From: Candidatus Sumerlaeota bacterium | GTDB taxonomy: Bacteria > Sumerlaeota > Sumerlaeia > Sumerlaeales > Sumerlaeaceae | Reading direction: 5' to 3' | DNA length: 64,000 nucleotides | NCBI GenBank assembly: GCA_012513815.1 | Contig: JAAZBM010000015.1 | Location: 1-64,000 of the forward strand | Shown: positions 1-9,622 of the stretch, piece by piece | How positions within the stretch are numbered: the stretch's first letter is position 1 | Layout: each line of letters starts with the position of its first letter | Translations under genes and position numbers: made by a program | The notes under the pieces: model-generated | What the model saw: the letters and a program-made list of their open reading frames with translations, nothing else | Databases searched by the model: none | What the model was told of the DNA's origin: nothing

Positions 1-390
1 ACAATTTTTATTCTCGTCGCTAATCTTTATAATGTCGAATTTCTCAATTCGACGGCGTCTCGATCAGTCAGACTATTGCTGTCTGATTCACGGCATCATC
101 ATGTCAAAGAACATTTCACCACACATCCAAGTCACCCTAACCAAGAGTGCCTAATCTCAGTGGCGAAAATACATCTACCAAAACATACTCAGCATATTCG
201 CTAAAAAAATAACATTCTGACAGAAAAAAAAACGCAAAGAGAAAATCTCTCATCACTTCACGTCCGCTCACCTCGGCAACATCACGTCACCCAAACAAGC
301 GGAAAACATATAACACACCACACAAAAATTTATTCCTAAACTAAAAATTATTTTTCACAAAACCCACCAAACACGCACCACAACTGACCC

Positions 391-429
391 AAAACACAAT
401 CCGCCGACGTGAATAAACACACCGGCGGA
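391..429 (-). terminator. Candidate Rho-independent terminator downstream of the 465..1475 gene
   Basis: Inverted repeat tccgccg(400-406)/cggcgga(423-429) with imperfect inner pairing; T-rich stretch follows in minus-strand sense (ATTGTGTTTT). Confidence 0.45.
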
Positions 430-464
430 AGCAAAATGATTAATCGAGTTCCCCGTTACGCGCG

Positions 465-1475
465 TCAATACAACTTGATGCGCCTGAGACTGGCCGTGCT
501 TAAGGAATCATTGTATTCCTGATGATAACGACTAAGAATACTGACGATACGTGGAGAAGAAATATAGCGATTGTCAACATCTTCTAAATGATTTTTGACT
601 TCGCCCGACGCGCAGTCCACTACGAGCCGCCCAATATGTCTACCCTCGAAGCTCGAAGAAACAACTCTTACGCCATTATGACTGACAATCTCATCGGAAG
701 GACGAGCCGTGGCGGCAGAATTCCCACATATTACAACGGATGGAAGACCTGACTCTGAAAGAACTTTTGTCAATTCATTCAGACTCGCATCATGGTTGTT
801 TTGATACCTGAGAACGACGACAAGGCGGCAACCCGCGGACTTCAGGCGCGGCAAGTATCGTGCGACCGCGCTCGTCTCATCCGCGACACTAACGTCACGA
901 CACCCCATCTCTTCCAATACTGAGTCAGACCGTGTCACGCCAATAATACCAACTGTCTCGGAAGTGCCATCCAAGCGGGGCTTTTCTACCACACGAAAGG
1001 GCGCGAACAACGGTTCACTGGTCGCGCGGTCAACAAGATTCGCACTGAGAAGACAAGAACGGAAACCGGATGGTAAATTCAAATCCTTTAGTTGTTTTGC
1101 ATACACAAGATAATCGTAAATGCCAACATTAACCGCGTCAATTCTCATAGACGCGTAAATCTCAGATAAACACAGCGCTATGGTGCTCAAATCATCATGC
1201 GCGAGCAATGAATTCCCACAAGAAAACAATCCACCGGCGTCAACATAATAGCAAACTGTCTTATCATCGGAACGGTAATAATTAACTAACCCGCACTCAC
1301 GCTCAATGCCGCCTAAATTCTTGCCAACACAGCCACACGAGCGTAGCTTTCCGCAACGGGAACCACTGTACAGTAGCGTAAGACTCGCGGAAGAACTCAA
1401 ATCCGCGGACGCAGCCGGACAAACAACACCGTAAGGGAAAACCAAAAGTAAAAACAAAAGCAAAACAAACTTCAT
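465..1475 (-). CDS. Secreted 5'-nucleotidase/metallophosphatase-like protein with SCGC...GGIER motif (catalytic residues apparently degenerate)
   Basis: Signal peptide; GKLRSCGCVGKNLGGIEREC motif as in UshA-like proteins of multiheme/planctomycete type; DAGGLF, SANL and VGIIGVT blocks. Confidence 0.5.
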   Translation of the reverse strand: MKFVLLLFLLLVFPYGVVCPAASADLSSSASLTLLYSGSRCGKLRSCGCVGKNLGGIERECGLVNYYRSDDKTVCYYVDAGGLFSCGNSLLAHDDLSTIALCLSEIYASMRIDAVNVGIYDYLVYAKQLKDLNLPSGFRSCLLSANLVDRATSEPLFAPFRVVEKPRLDGTSETVGIIGVTRSDSVLEEMGCRDVSVADETSAVARYLPRLKSAGCRLVVVLRYQNNHDASLNELTKVLSESGLPSVVICGNSAATARPSDEIVSHNGVRVVSSSFEGRHIGRLVVDCASGEVKNHLEDVDNRYISSPRIVSILSRYHQEYNDSLSTASLRRIKLY

Positions 1476-1534
1476 ATAAAACGCCCTTCTGACGTAAAGT
1501 TTATTCGGTCAACAACTATAGAGGAGGCAATCGC

Positions 1535-3439
1535 CTAACTTGCACGGAAAAATTCCGTTGGTCCAGGCTCCGCCTTTTTTGACGCGCCGGGGATGATTAT
1601 CACGGGTTCTATCTCATAATAATTTCCGACATTAATCCCTAATTTACGCAACATATCCAGATAGGCATCAATAGGGATATTATGCTCGTCCACGTATTTC
1701 ATACTATGTCTCGTGTCGTGTAACATATCCGGAAACTTATATTTCGATAATTGATTCAGAATGTTCTGAATGCTCCCTCCCTCCTTATCGTTTTGCGCCT
1801 GCAACAGTTTTTGAATCGCGTAATCCTTCATTATGCCCCAGTGCCAATAGGAGAGGCCACGACCCGGAAGAAAGCTCTTTAGTAATGTCATAGAATCATA
1901 ATTTGGGGAATAGTTCCCATCAAGCCCATAGACAATCTTGCCTTGATATTTCCCGTTCGATTGAATCCAATGACGTAAACTCACCAACTGTTCATCCGAG
2001 TAGGATAAGGGAACAACGTAATCCACCCATCCATTGTCTAACCAATCCGTCCAGTACTGCCCGTGTTCTTCCATTTTTTCCGGCATAACAACCGAGGCGG
2101 AAATGACGCGATTCGGATAGGTCTTTCTAAACACTTCTGACAACGAGGACATGAATTGATTAACCTGTTTTCTACGCCACTGAGCAAAATCATTCCAATG
2201 AGCATGACCGGGGACAAGGTCATCGGTTAAGTCAATTCCGGTCTCCTTTTTGAACAGAGCCTTACAATAATCACAATGACAAAACTCGGAACCGGCAAAA
2301 CGGATTCGATCCAAATGCAAACCGTCCCACAAATCACCTTCCATCATTTCCATAAACAAATCAATCATTCGCTTATGCGTCTCAGGATTTGCCGGACACA
2401 ACACGCTATACTTAAGACTACCGTTGTCTATCGTATAACCACCATGACAGTCTCGACTCAAAACGCTAAGCGGTGAAACTTGCTTCAATCCAAAGGAAGT
2501 AAAGCGGTCATTCGGTCGCGTGTCACTGACACCGGCATAAAACCCATACTCGCACCAAGCCTCCATGCGAAGACCCGAAATCTTTCCGGAAATCACCAAC
2601 ATTCGAACAAGATCTATACTGTTTCGAGCTTCTGAGGACAACATCGCGAATTTACTTAGGTAAGGCACTGCACCGCGAGACCACATATCAACATAAACGG
2701 TGTTCAGTCCCATTTGCTGATAAGCTTGCAACGTCGAAGATAACGCGGGAAACTTACCACCCATCTCGGAAGAAGGCAACCAGATGCCACGAATATAATC
2801 GTCGCTCGTAGGACTTTCTTCCGGGTACGAGGACATCTCAAAAGTCAAACAAACACCTTTCAATAACGCTGAATCCTGTAGTTCATTGGCATAACGGTAA
2901 ACCTCTTGTGTCCAATCCGAGAAATACGCGATTGTATCAGAACTATCCTTATCATCAAAACGCGAGACCACTGTCATACACTCTGTCGTATTCGGATCCC
3001 TAAACGAGAGAAATCGCGAGGAAGTTGTATAAGGATAATCCGCCTGAGGTAATGAAATTCCCTTCTTGAAGTTGGAATCACCGGATACTTTGTCTATTAT
3101 CAAACGGGTTTGTTCATCAGACAACTTGAAAACATCATATAACCGTGCAAAATCCATCATTTTCCTTGTTTGCATCTCCCATCTGTTAACATTTTGACAG
3201 ATGAAATACCCGCTTTCCCATAATGCGAAATAGACCTCCCATTCATCCGAATAGGAGCGTTTTTTGTTTTCAGGATAGATTGCATGACGAAAATACGCGA
3301 AAATCGGTAACTCTCCATTTTGCAAGCGAGGCATTAAAACCGAATGAGTCTTATCAATGCCGCCCTGCTCCGCACATACATAAAAAGGACAAAGAACAAA
3401 AAGGGCTAATAACGCAAAAATCTTTTTCATATTAAACAC
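1535..3439 (-). CDS. Secreted glycoside hydrolase-like protein, GHL10/DUF187 (YngK-like) family
   Basis: Signal peptide; GIWLPSSEM...MGLNTVYVDMWSRG and DGLHLDRIRFAG...CDYCKALFKKETG blocks typical of GHL10. Confidence 0.8.
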   Translation of the reverse strand: MFNMKKIFALLALFVLCPFYVCAEQGGIDKTHSVLMPRLQNGELPIFAYFRHAIYPENKKRSYSDEWEVYFALWESGYFICQNVNRWEMQTRKMMDFARLYDVFKLSDEQTRLIIDKVSGDSNFKKGISLPQADYPYTTSSRFLSFRDPNTTECMTVVSRFDDKDSSDTIAYFSDWTQEVYRYANELQDSALLKGVCLTFEMSSYPEESPTSDDYIRGIWLPSSEMGGKFPALSSTLQAYQQMGLNTVYVDMWSRGAVPYLSKFAMLSSEARNSIDLVRMLVISGKISGLRMEAWCEYGFYAGVSDTRPNDRFTSFGLKQVSPLSVLSRDCHGGYTIDNGSLKYSVLCPANPETHKRMIDLFMEMMEGDLWDGLHLDRIRFAGSEFCHCDYCKALFKKETGIDLTDDLVPGHAHWNDFAQWRRKQVNQFMSSLSEVFRKTYPNRVISASVVMPEKMEEHGQYWTDWLDNGWVDYVVPLSYSDEQLVSLRHWIQSNGKYQGKIVYGLDGNYSPNYDSMTLLKSFLPGRGLSYWHWGIMKDYAIQKLLQAQNDKEGGSIQNILNQLSKYKFPDMLHDTRHSMKYVDEHNIPIDAYLDMLRKLGINVGNYYEIEPVIIIPGASKKAEPGPTEFFRAS

Positions 3440-3447
3440 TCCTTAAA

Positions 3448-4047
3448 TCATATTGAGGGTGGTGGAGTTGGGGTAGGTGTCGGAACCGGAGTTGGAGTTG
3501 GGGTCGGGTCAGGAATTGGAGTCGGGGAACATTGAGAATTATACAAATCATCAAATTTCGTAAACAAAGTTAATTGACTATCCCTATATTTCACGCATGG
3601 AGAATCATTCCCTTTTCCCAAACACTCTATTAGTGCGCAAAGATAGCTCTTCCAATAGGCATTACGCTCAGATTTGTAGAGCGTACATGTGGTAAGACAT
3701 AAATAACCATCAATACAAACCCCGTCCTTTGCATCACTAATATGCACCTGTTCGTGTTGTTTTATACAATCAACAATACCTTCACTATACATATTTAATG
3801 CGGTGGTACTGACACATTCGGTATGAGTGCAACTATTATCTGAAGAACACTGTACCCATCCCAAAACAGTATATCCTGGCATAGAAGAAGGAGGAGGAGT
3901 CCCACAATCACAAGGATTTGTAGGAGGATTCGTCTGATTAGCGAAACTATTGTCTTGTTCAATCAAAATGGAAAGTACTGCTAAAAGTCCACAAGCCAAA
4001 ATGATGTTAACCTGATTAGCTAATGATTTTTTCCTCATAGTGATCAC
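3448..4047 (-). CDS. Exported Cys-rich hypothetical protein with HExxH motif and PTP-rich C-terminal tail
   Basis: Hydrophobic N-terminus; IKQHEQVHISD motif with downstream Glu (KSERNAY); tail PTPIPDPTPTPTPVPTPTPTPPPSI; GTGA overlap with upstream TPR gene. Confidence 0.6.
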   Translation of the reverse strand: MITMRKKSLANQVNIILACGLLAVLSILIEQDNSFANQTNPPTNPCDCGTPPPSSMPGYTVLGWVQCSSDNSCTHTECVSTTALNMYSEGIVDCIKQHEQVHISDAKDGVCIDGYLCLTTCTLYKSERNAYWKSYLCALIECLGKGNDSPCVKYRDSQLTLFTKFDDLYNSQCSPTPIPDPTPTPTPVPTPTPTPPPSI

Positions 4048-6185
4048 CGCTTTCTATATTGTTTGAACTCTTCAAGAACGCGTGTACGTTCTACAGAGGG
4101 AGGGAATTTCTCTACCTTCTCATACAGGTCTCGTTTTTGTGCCACAGGGAGCATATATAGCAAGAAACCGCCCGCGGAGGACATCTGATAAGCCTTAAAC
4201 TGACTATCCATGTCGCACTTATCCATGATTTCTTGCCATAACGGAATCGATTCTTTGTAGTATTGCGCTCTTTGTGTTTTGTCCTTCGACTCATATCCAA
4301 GATAGCACAATGCCGTTGCCACGTAGGCTTGGGCTGAACACCATTCCCTATCTTTGTATGTGTAAAGAGGAATAATCGCTCGACCCGCTTTCAGAGAAAG
4401 CTCCTTACTCGTTTGTTCATACATCCGCTCCAATTCGAGCATGACTTGATTCGTGTAGTAGTAGCGAGTATCATTATCCCAGACGAGAGCATCGAGCATT
4501 TCTTTGGCCTGTTCGCCGTTACCCAACAAGGCGGTATCGATAGCAGCGATGAAACGCAATTCGTTACGCTCGTCTTTGGACAGAGTCCCGGTGGTCGCAA
4601 GGAGTTGATTCGCGAGAGACAGGGATTTCTCGTATTTATCATCAGTAAGATAACGCCGACTTAGCTCACGGGCAGCCTTGCGAACACGCCAATGTTCGGG
4701 ATTGTCTTTGATAAAGCTTTCAACAAAGGACGAATCGGTGACTTTGGTCTTGAATTCAACAGACAAACCGGATTCGCCAAACTGACCGGAGCGAACGGCG
4801 GATGGTAAGCCCTTGAGTAAAGGAGCGGAGGCCTTGGAAAGCAAATCGTTGCTGACCGTGCCGGAAGTGACATCGGCAGCTTGCAACAGGCGAAGCGCGA
4901 CAGCCGGAGCGTCCGGCGCGTCCGGATGCTCTGTCAAATACTTCTCCGCAAGGCCGGCAACCTTATCCGGAGATTTGGCATCCCACAACGCGTCAAGATA
5001 ACCAACCATATCACGTTGGGCAAGGGAACCGGTTGAACTCAACTTCGAAAAACGATTCTCAAGAGATTGCGCGAATTTCTGATGACGACTTGATGGATAC
5101 TTTTCCGAGAAATCAGACAATAACGTACTCGCTTCGTCCCAACGCTTCTTGGCATCAAGAACATGCGCCTGCAACAAGACCAACTGGTCTAAATACGGAT
5201 GGTCCGGATTGATGGTTTTTAATTCGTTAATGCGCGTCAAAAACTCATCAGGGTCTAAGTGGTAAAAACACTGCAGAGCGTAATACTGCGCGAGACGCTT
5301 ACTCTTGAGGTCGGCGGCATCGGAAATATAATCAGCCAAAAGAGGTAATGCCCGCTCATAATCTTTGTCAAGACGAACCAATGAAACAGCAGAACCCAAA
5401 GACTTGTTGAGCGAAATCGTCTCCTTGAGCTCAGCGACTGTAGCTGAGCAACTGCTCAAGACATCACTGTGAGAAGACAAGATTGATAACGCCTCATCAT
5501 ATTGACCTTGCTCTTCTGCCGAACGAGCCTCCAAGATTGTCAAATCACCAAGCGCGGGAGAAGACGGATTTGCTTCCTTAAAGGACGATAATTCCTTGGC
5601 AAAAGCATCATATTCTTTCTGCTCATACAAACATTTCAGTGCCCAAAACTGTGGTTCCTTACCTGAGCATTGCAAATACAATTTGCGAGCACGGACAAAA
5701 TCCCGATTGCCAAAGGCTTCCTTAGCCTGAAACCATGCGTCCTTTGACATCACATTACGGCACTCATCCAAACGTAATAAATAAGGAGAATCAGGATAAC
5801 GAGAAGCGAATTCTGTCACAACACGCTCCTCATCGGACTTCTTGCCTAACCAATGATACACACTAAATGACAAAAAATCCAAATCATCTAATGCAGGATG
5901 ATTTGGATTTTTCAACCGTAACTTCTCAACTTCATCAATGAACTCGTTATACCGCTTAAGTTCATAAAGACACTTTATCCTGTAAAAATCATCCGGAGGC
6001 GCTGGGGTCGCGAGTCGACCATATAATTCATACGCTCGAGCATAGTCTCGCGAATCAAACGCGGAACGAGCGGAAACGGGCGAAGCGACACTCTCATCAA
6101 CCGGAGCCGCAAAAGAAACGGCACAAGCGGAAGCCACAACAAATGAAAAGGAAAATAAAAGATATTTTTTATTATTCATTGTCAT
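4044..6185 (-). CDS. Exported TPR-repeat protein (YbgF/BamD-like helical repeats)
   Basis: Signal peptide MNNKKYLLFSFSFVVASACAVSFAAP; recurring helix-turn-helix units such as SRDYARAYELYGRLA and KEAFGNRDFVRARKLYLQC. Confidence 0.75.
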   Translation of the reverse strand: MTMNNKKYLLFSFSFVVASACAVSFAAPVDESVASPVSARSAFDSRDYARAYELYGRLATPAPPDDFYRIKCLYELKRYNEFIDEVEKLRLKNPNHPALDDLDFLSFSVYHWLGKKSDEERVVTEFASRYPDSPYLLRLDECRNVMSKDAWFQAKEAFGNRDFVRARKLYLQCSGKEPQFWALKCLYEQKEYDAFAKELSSFKEANPSSPALGDLTILEARSAEEQGQYDEALSILSSHSDVLSSCSATVAELKETISLNKSLGSAVSLVRLDKDYERALPLLADYISDAADLKSKRLAQYYALQCFYHLDPDEFLTRINELKTINPDHPYLDQLVLLQAHVLDAKKRWDEASTLLSDFSEKYPSSRHQKFAQSLENRFSKLSSTGSLAQRDMVGYLDALWDAKSPDKVAGLAEKYLTEHPDAPDAPAVALRLLQAADVTSGTVSNDLLSKASAPLLKGLPSAVRSGQFGESGLSVEFKTKVTDSSFVESFIKDNPEHWRVRKAARELSRRYLTDDKYEKSLSLANQLLATTGTLSKDERNELRFIAAIDTALLGNGEQAKEMLDALVWDNDTRYYYTNQVMLELERMYEQTSKELSLKAGRAIIPLYTYKDREWCSAQAYVATALCYLGYESKDKTQRAQYYKESIPLWQEIMDKCDMDSQFKAYQMSSAGGFLLYMLPVAQKRDLYEKVEKFPPSVERTRVLEEFKQYRKR

Positions 6186-6363
6186 TTCAGCCTTTCAAAA
6201 TTAACATATTTCGAGTAAAAAACAATTCCTCGATAACCATTGTTACAACACTTTATATGACATATTCAAAATAAATCAACAAATATAACATTTCCCCCTC
6301 TAAAGTAATACTGATGACCCTCTTCTTGCCTAAGGTTAAGGTACGATTCTATGGACTTCTTGC

Positions 6364-6681
6364 TTACCGCAAGAAATAGAGTTCACACATCCATCCGATT
6401 TCGGATAGCATTGTCATTGTCGCACTGTCGAGCGGATAGTTTTTCATTCGATTGCATGGGACAGATATCGCAATGATGTAGTTTTTGTTTCCTTTTCTGC
6501 GCCACATAATTTCGGAGTGATAGTCACCGGAATCAGTGCCAAACACACGCACCCAGTCCTCTGCGCTTGATGATGGCGTGTTTCGGAGATACCTTGCCAA
6601 GCCGAATCGGTTATTCGTCGTGTCTTCCATTGTTTCGGCCGCATGTTTTCCCAATGCGGTTTCAAAGGGGAAAGACTTCAT
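6364..6681 (-). CDS. Hypothetical protein, 105 aa
   Basis: ORF preceded by strong Shine-Dalgarno AAGGAGATGCGCTGATG; no family recognised. Confidence 0.55.
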   Translation of the reverse strand: MKSFPFETALGKHAAETMEDTTNNRFGLARYLRNTPSSSAEDWVRVFGTDSGDYHSEIMWRRKGNKNYIIAISVPCNRMKNYPLDSATMTMLSEIGWMCELYFLR

Positions 6682-6805
6682 CAGCGCATCTCCTTAGTTT
6701 AGTATTTCAATAAATCGTTCGACTTAAAAAATAACTATCCGATAATTGTCAATGCCACACTTTTGTGGATCTATTCAACCTAATAATTCCTTGACCCCGG
6801 TAGGT

Positions 6806-7483
6806 TTACAGCAAATCTTCGGGCGTGAATAAGTCGCGCGCCGTGGGGAAATCGTCGGGCAATCCGGACTCCAGAGGTGTTGCGGTCATTTGTTCGGACG
6901 GGTATGGCGTCATCAGCGCAGCCAGTTCGTCCGCGAAGCAGTGCTCGCAGTTGAGCCATTTCTCGTAATTGTCCGGATGAATAATCAGCGGCATACGGTT
7001 ATGTACGCGGCGCATTGTCTCGTTTGGCGCGACGGTGATAATCGCGCAAGTCTCGATTTCCTCGCCACTCGCCCCGTTCCATTGTTCCCAGATACCGCCA
7101 AGCGAAAAGACCTGCTCGCCTTTCACGCCAAACTGCCACGGAATGCGGCTTTGACCGTAGTGCTCCCACTCGTAAAAACCTGTCGCGGGAATCAGACAGC
7201 GCCGCCGCGCGATGGCATGGCGAAATGATGGTTTCTCCCAAATGCCTTCGGCGCGGGCGTTGAACATCGCGCGTGTCGGGTCGGGGAGTTTCGCGAAGGA
7301 CGGAATGAAGCCCCACAGCGTCAGCGCGACTTGCCGTTTGCCGAAGATGGCGGGATGAATACGCACGATGGTAATGGGCTGCGCGGGCTTGATGTTCTTG
7401 CGTGCCGGCGCTTCGTCAAACTGCAGCCCGAAGTGCTCGGTGAGTGCCTCTGAGGGCGCGACTAATTGAAACCGACAACACAT
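6806..7483 (-). CDS. yedK: SOS response-associated peptidase (SRAP / YedK / HMCES family)
   Basis: N-terminus MCCRF with Cys2; MFNARAEGI, LIPATGFYEWEHYG and HNRMPLII blocks. Confidence 0.92.
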   Translation of the reverse strand: MCCRFQLVAPSEALTEHFGLQFDEAPARKNIKPAQPITIVRIHPAIFGKRQVALTLWGFIPSFAKLPDPTRAMFNARAEGIWEKPSFRHAIARRRCLIPATGFYEWEHYGQSRIPWQFGVKGEQVFSLGGIWEQWNGASGEEIETCAIITVAPNETMRRVHNRMPLIIHPDNYEKWLNCEHCFADELAALMTPYPSEQMTATPLESGLPDDFPTARDLFTPEDLL

Positions 7484-7498
7484 GATGACGCCACCGCC

Positions 7499-8227
7499 CT
7501 ATTCTTTATCCGCGTCGTCTGTGTCCGTGTCCGCGTCGTCATCATCATCCGTGTCGCCTGCGTCATCCAGCAAATCGTCGTCCGCCTCGCCGGCATTCGT
7601 ATCGAACAGCGTTTGCTCGATAAGGTCGCACCAGATATGAATAATCGCGATATGGCATTCCTGAATCAGTGGCGTATCCTTGGTCGGGACAATCACGCAC
7701 TCGTCGCACAATCCGACCAGCGCGCCGCCGTCGTTGCCTGCCAGCCCCACAGTGGCGCAGCCAAGACCATGAGCGAGTGTCAATGCTTCGAGCACATTGG
7801 CGGAATTGCCCGATGTGCTGATGCCGACAACAACATCATCGGGACGAGCGAGAGCTTCGACTTGGCGCGAAAAGATTTGTTCGAAACCGAAATCGTTTCC
7901 AATCGAAGTCACATTCGATGGGTTTGTCGTCAGCGCAATCGCCGCCAATCCGGGACGATCCAACAAGAAGCGACCAACAAGTTCGGCCGCGAAATGCTGC
8001 GCGTCGGCAGCGCTGCCGCCATTGCCACACACGAGCACCTTGCCGCCGGAACGTAAGGCGCGAATCATCGGGACAACGGCACGCGCAATCGCCGCGCTGT
8101 TCTCCGACGCAAGCTGCTGCTTCATAGACGCCGACTTATTCAGACAATGCGACACAAGCTCGCCGGCACTCTCAACAAACTCCGCCAGCAAAGCCGCGTC
8201 AACACCAAACTCATCATTCTCTTTCAT
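7499..8227 (-). CDS. gmhA: SIS-domain phosphoheptose isomerase (GmhA-like) with acidic C-terminal tail
   Basis: CGNGGSAADAQHFAAELVGRF, SIGNDFGFEQIFSRQ, GISTSGNSANV, QECHIAIIHIWCDLIE; tail DDDLLDDAGDTDDDDDADTDTDDADKE. Confidence 0.88.
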   Translation of the reverse strand: MKENDEFGVDAALLAEFVESAGELVSHCLNKSASMKQQLASENSAAIARAVVPMIRALRSGGKVLVCGNGGSAADAQHFAAELVGRFLLDRPGLAAIALTTNPSNVTSIGNDFGFEQIFSRQVEALARPDDVVVGISTSGNSANVLEALTLAHGLGCATVGLAGNDGGALVGLCDECVIVPTKDTPLIQECHIAIIHIWCDLIEQTLFDTNAGEADDDLLDDAGDTDDDDDADTDTDDADKE

Positions 8228-8417
8228 TACAAAACCTCAAACCCTTTTCAATACAATTACACCACCCGCAGAAAATGCATATGCGCCATCGCGAAACCCT
8301 TCACGCCGCTACGTGGAAATGTGAACGACTACGAATACTCGATAACTCGCCGTCATGCCAGACTTTTATCTGCATTTGGACAACTTCTACCGCTTCTGAT
8401 GTATCAATACTTTAGCT

Positions 8418-8462
8418 AAAAATCATGCGCGGCCGTCTGCTATTACGACAGACGACCGCGCA
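8418..8462 (-). terminator. Rho-independent terminator downstream of fba
   Basis: 14-bp stem tgcgcggccgtctg(8426-8439)/cagacgaccgcgca(8449-8462), one G-T pair; T5 follows on minus strand (AAAAA at 8418-8422). Confidence 0.8.
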
Positions 8463-8490
8463 CATTCATTTTTGTATAAGTGCGGCAGAC

Positions 8491-9516
8491 TTATTTGCCA
8501 AGATACATGCTGACAAGGTCTCTTGTGGTCAGCTGGTTGATCTTATCAGCCCAACCGGCCTGGCCGAATGTTTCCATGCGAATCTTGCAAACCTTGGCCA
8601 TCGCTTCGCGGGCGGGCTTCAGATAATCGCGGGGGTCAAACTTCTCGGGTGTCTCCGCGAATACCTTGCGGATGGCGCCTGTGATTGCCAAACGGCTGTC
8701 TGTGTCGACGTTGATTTTGCGGACGCCGTGCTTGATACCCTTGACGATTTCTTCCAGAGGAACACCAAAGGTGGGCTTCAACGCGCCACCGAACTGATTG
8801 ACGATGTCTTGCAGCTCTTGCGGAACGCTCGACGAACCGTGCATCACAAGGTGCGTGTTGGGCAGACGACGATGAATGTCTTCGATCAAGCTCATGCGCA
8901 AAACTTCGCCTGTAGGCTTTTTCTTGAACTTGTATGCTCCATGGCTGGTGCCGATGGCAACCGCAAGAGCGTCAACGCCTGTATCCTTAACAAACTGCTC
9001 AGCCTGCGCGGGGTCGGTCAAATGCTTCTGAGCTTCTTCTTCGCTCAAGCCGGCGCCGTGACCATCTTCGATTCCACCAAGTGCGCCGATTTCGGCCTCA
9101 ACGGAGATACCAAAAGCGTGAGCAACCTTGACGACATCATTCGTAACCTTGACGTTGTAGTCATAGGTCGAGGGCTGTTTGCCGGTCGCGTCAAGTGAGC
9201 CATCCATCATAACTGACGTGAAGCCCTGCATCATTGCGCTGTAGCAGGTTTCGGGGCTGTTGCCATGATCAAGATGCATGCAGATCGGGAGTTTCGGATG
9301 CAGTTCCGCGGCGGCCAAAATCAGGTGACGAAGATAGGCGTCCTGACTGTAAGCACGCGCACCACGGCTGGCTTGGATAATAACAGGAGAATTGGTCTCC
9401 TCGGCGGCCATCATAATGGCCTGAATTTGCTCCATGTTGTTCACATTGAGAGCAGCCACACCGTAACCGTTTTCTGCGGCATGGTCAAGTAACACACGCA
9501 TTGGTACTAATGACAT
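8491..9516 (-). CDS. fba: Class II fructose-1,6-bisphosphate aldolase
   Basis: NVNNMEQIQAIM, MHLDHGNSPE, SVMMDGSL, VEAEIGALGGIEDG, VMHGSSSVP, GVRKINVDTD. Confidence 0.95.
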   Translation of the reverse strand: MSLVPMRVLLDHAAENGYGVAALNVNNMEQIQAIMMAAEETNSPVIIQASRGARAYSQDAYLRHLILAAAELHPKLPICMHLDHGNSPETCYSAMMQGFTSVMMDGSLDATGKQPSTYDYNVKVTNDVVKVAHAFGISVEAEIGALGGIEDGHGAGLSEEEAQKHLTDPAQAEQFVKDTGVDALAVAIGTSHGAYKFKKKPTGEVLRMSLIEDIHRRLPNTHLVMHGSSSVPQELQDIVNQFGGALKPTFGVPLEEIVKGIKHGVRKINVDTDSRLAITGAIRKVFAETPEKFDPRDYLKPAREAMAKVCKIRMETFGQAGWADKINQLTTRDLVSMYLGK

Positions 9517-9622
9517 GAGTAATTGCCTTTCATTATTGAGTTTAGGTTAATCTCATTTTACCCCGACAATGAAGCATTCTTCATGACAACCATGTGGAAT
9601 TATCCACACAGCCGTCACGCAA

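Noticed and set aside
1-400. AT-rich, gene-poor left edge as a mobile-element or phage boundary
   Set aside because: No integrase, terminal repeats or att-like duplication visible; the neighbouring gene lies outside the window
9600-9608. Perfect DnaA-box sequence TTATCCACA upstream of the aldolase gene
   Set aside because: A single 9-mer match is expected by chance about once in a window this size; no cluster, dnaA or dnaN nearby, so not called an origin
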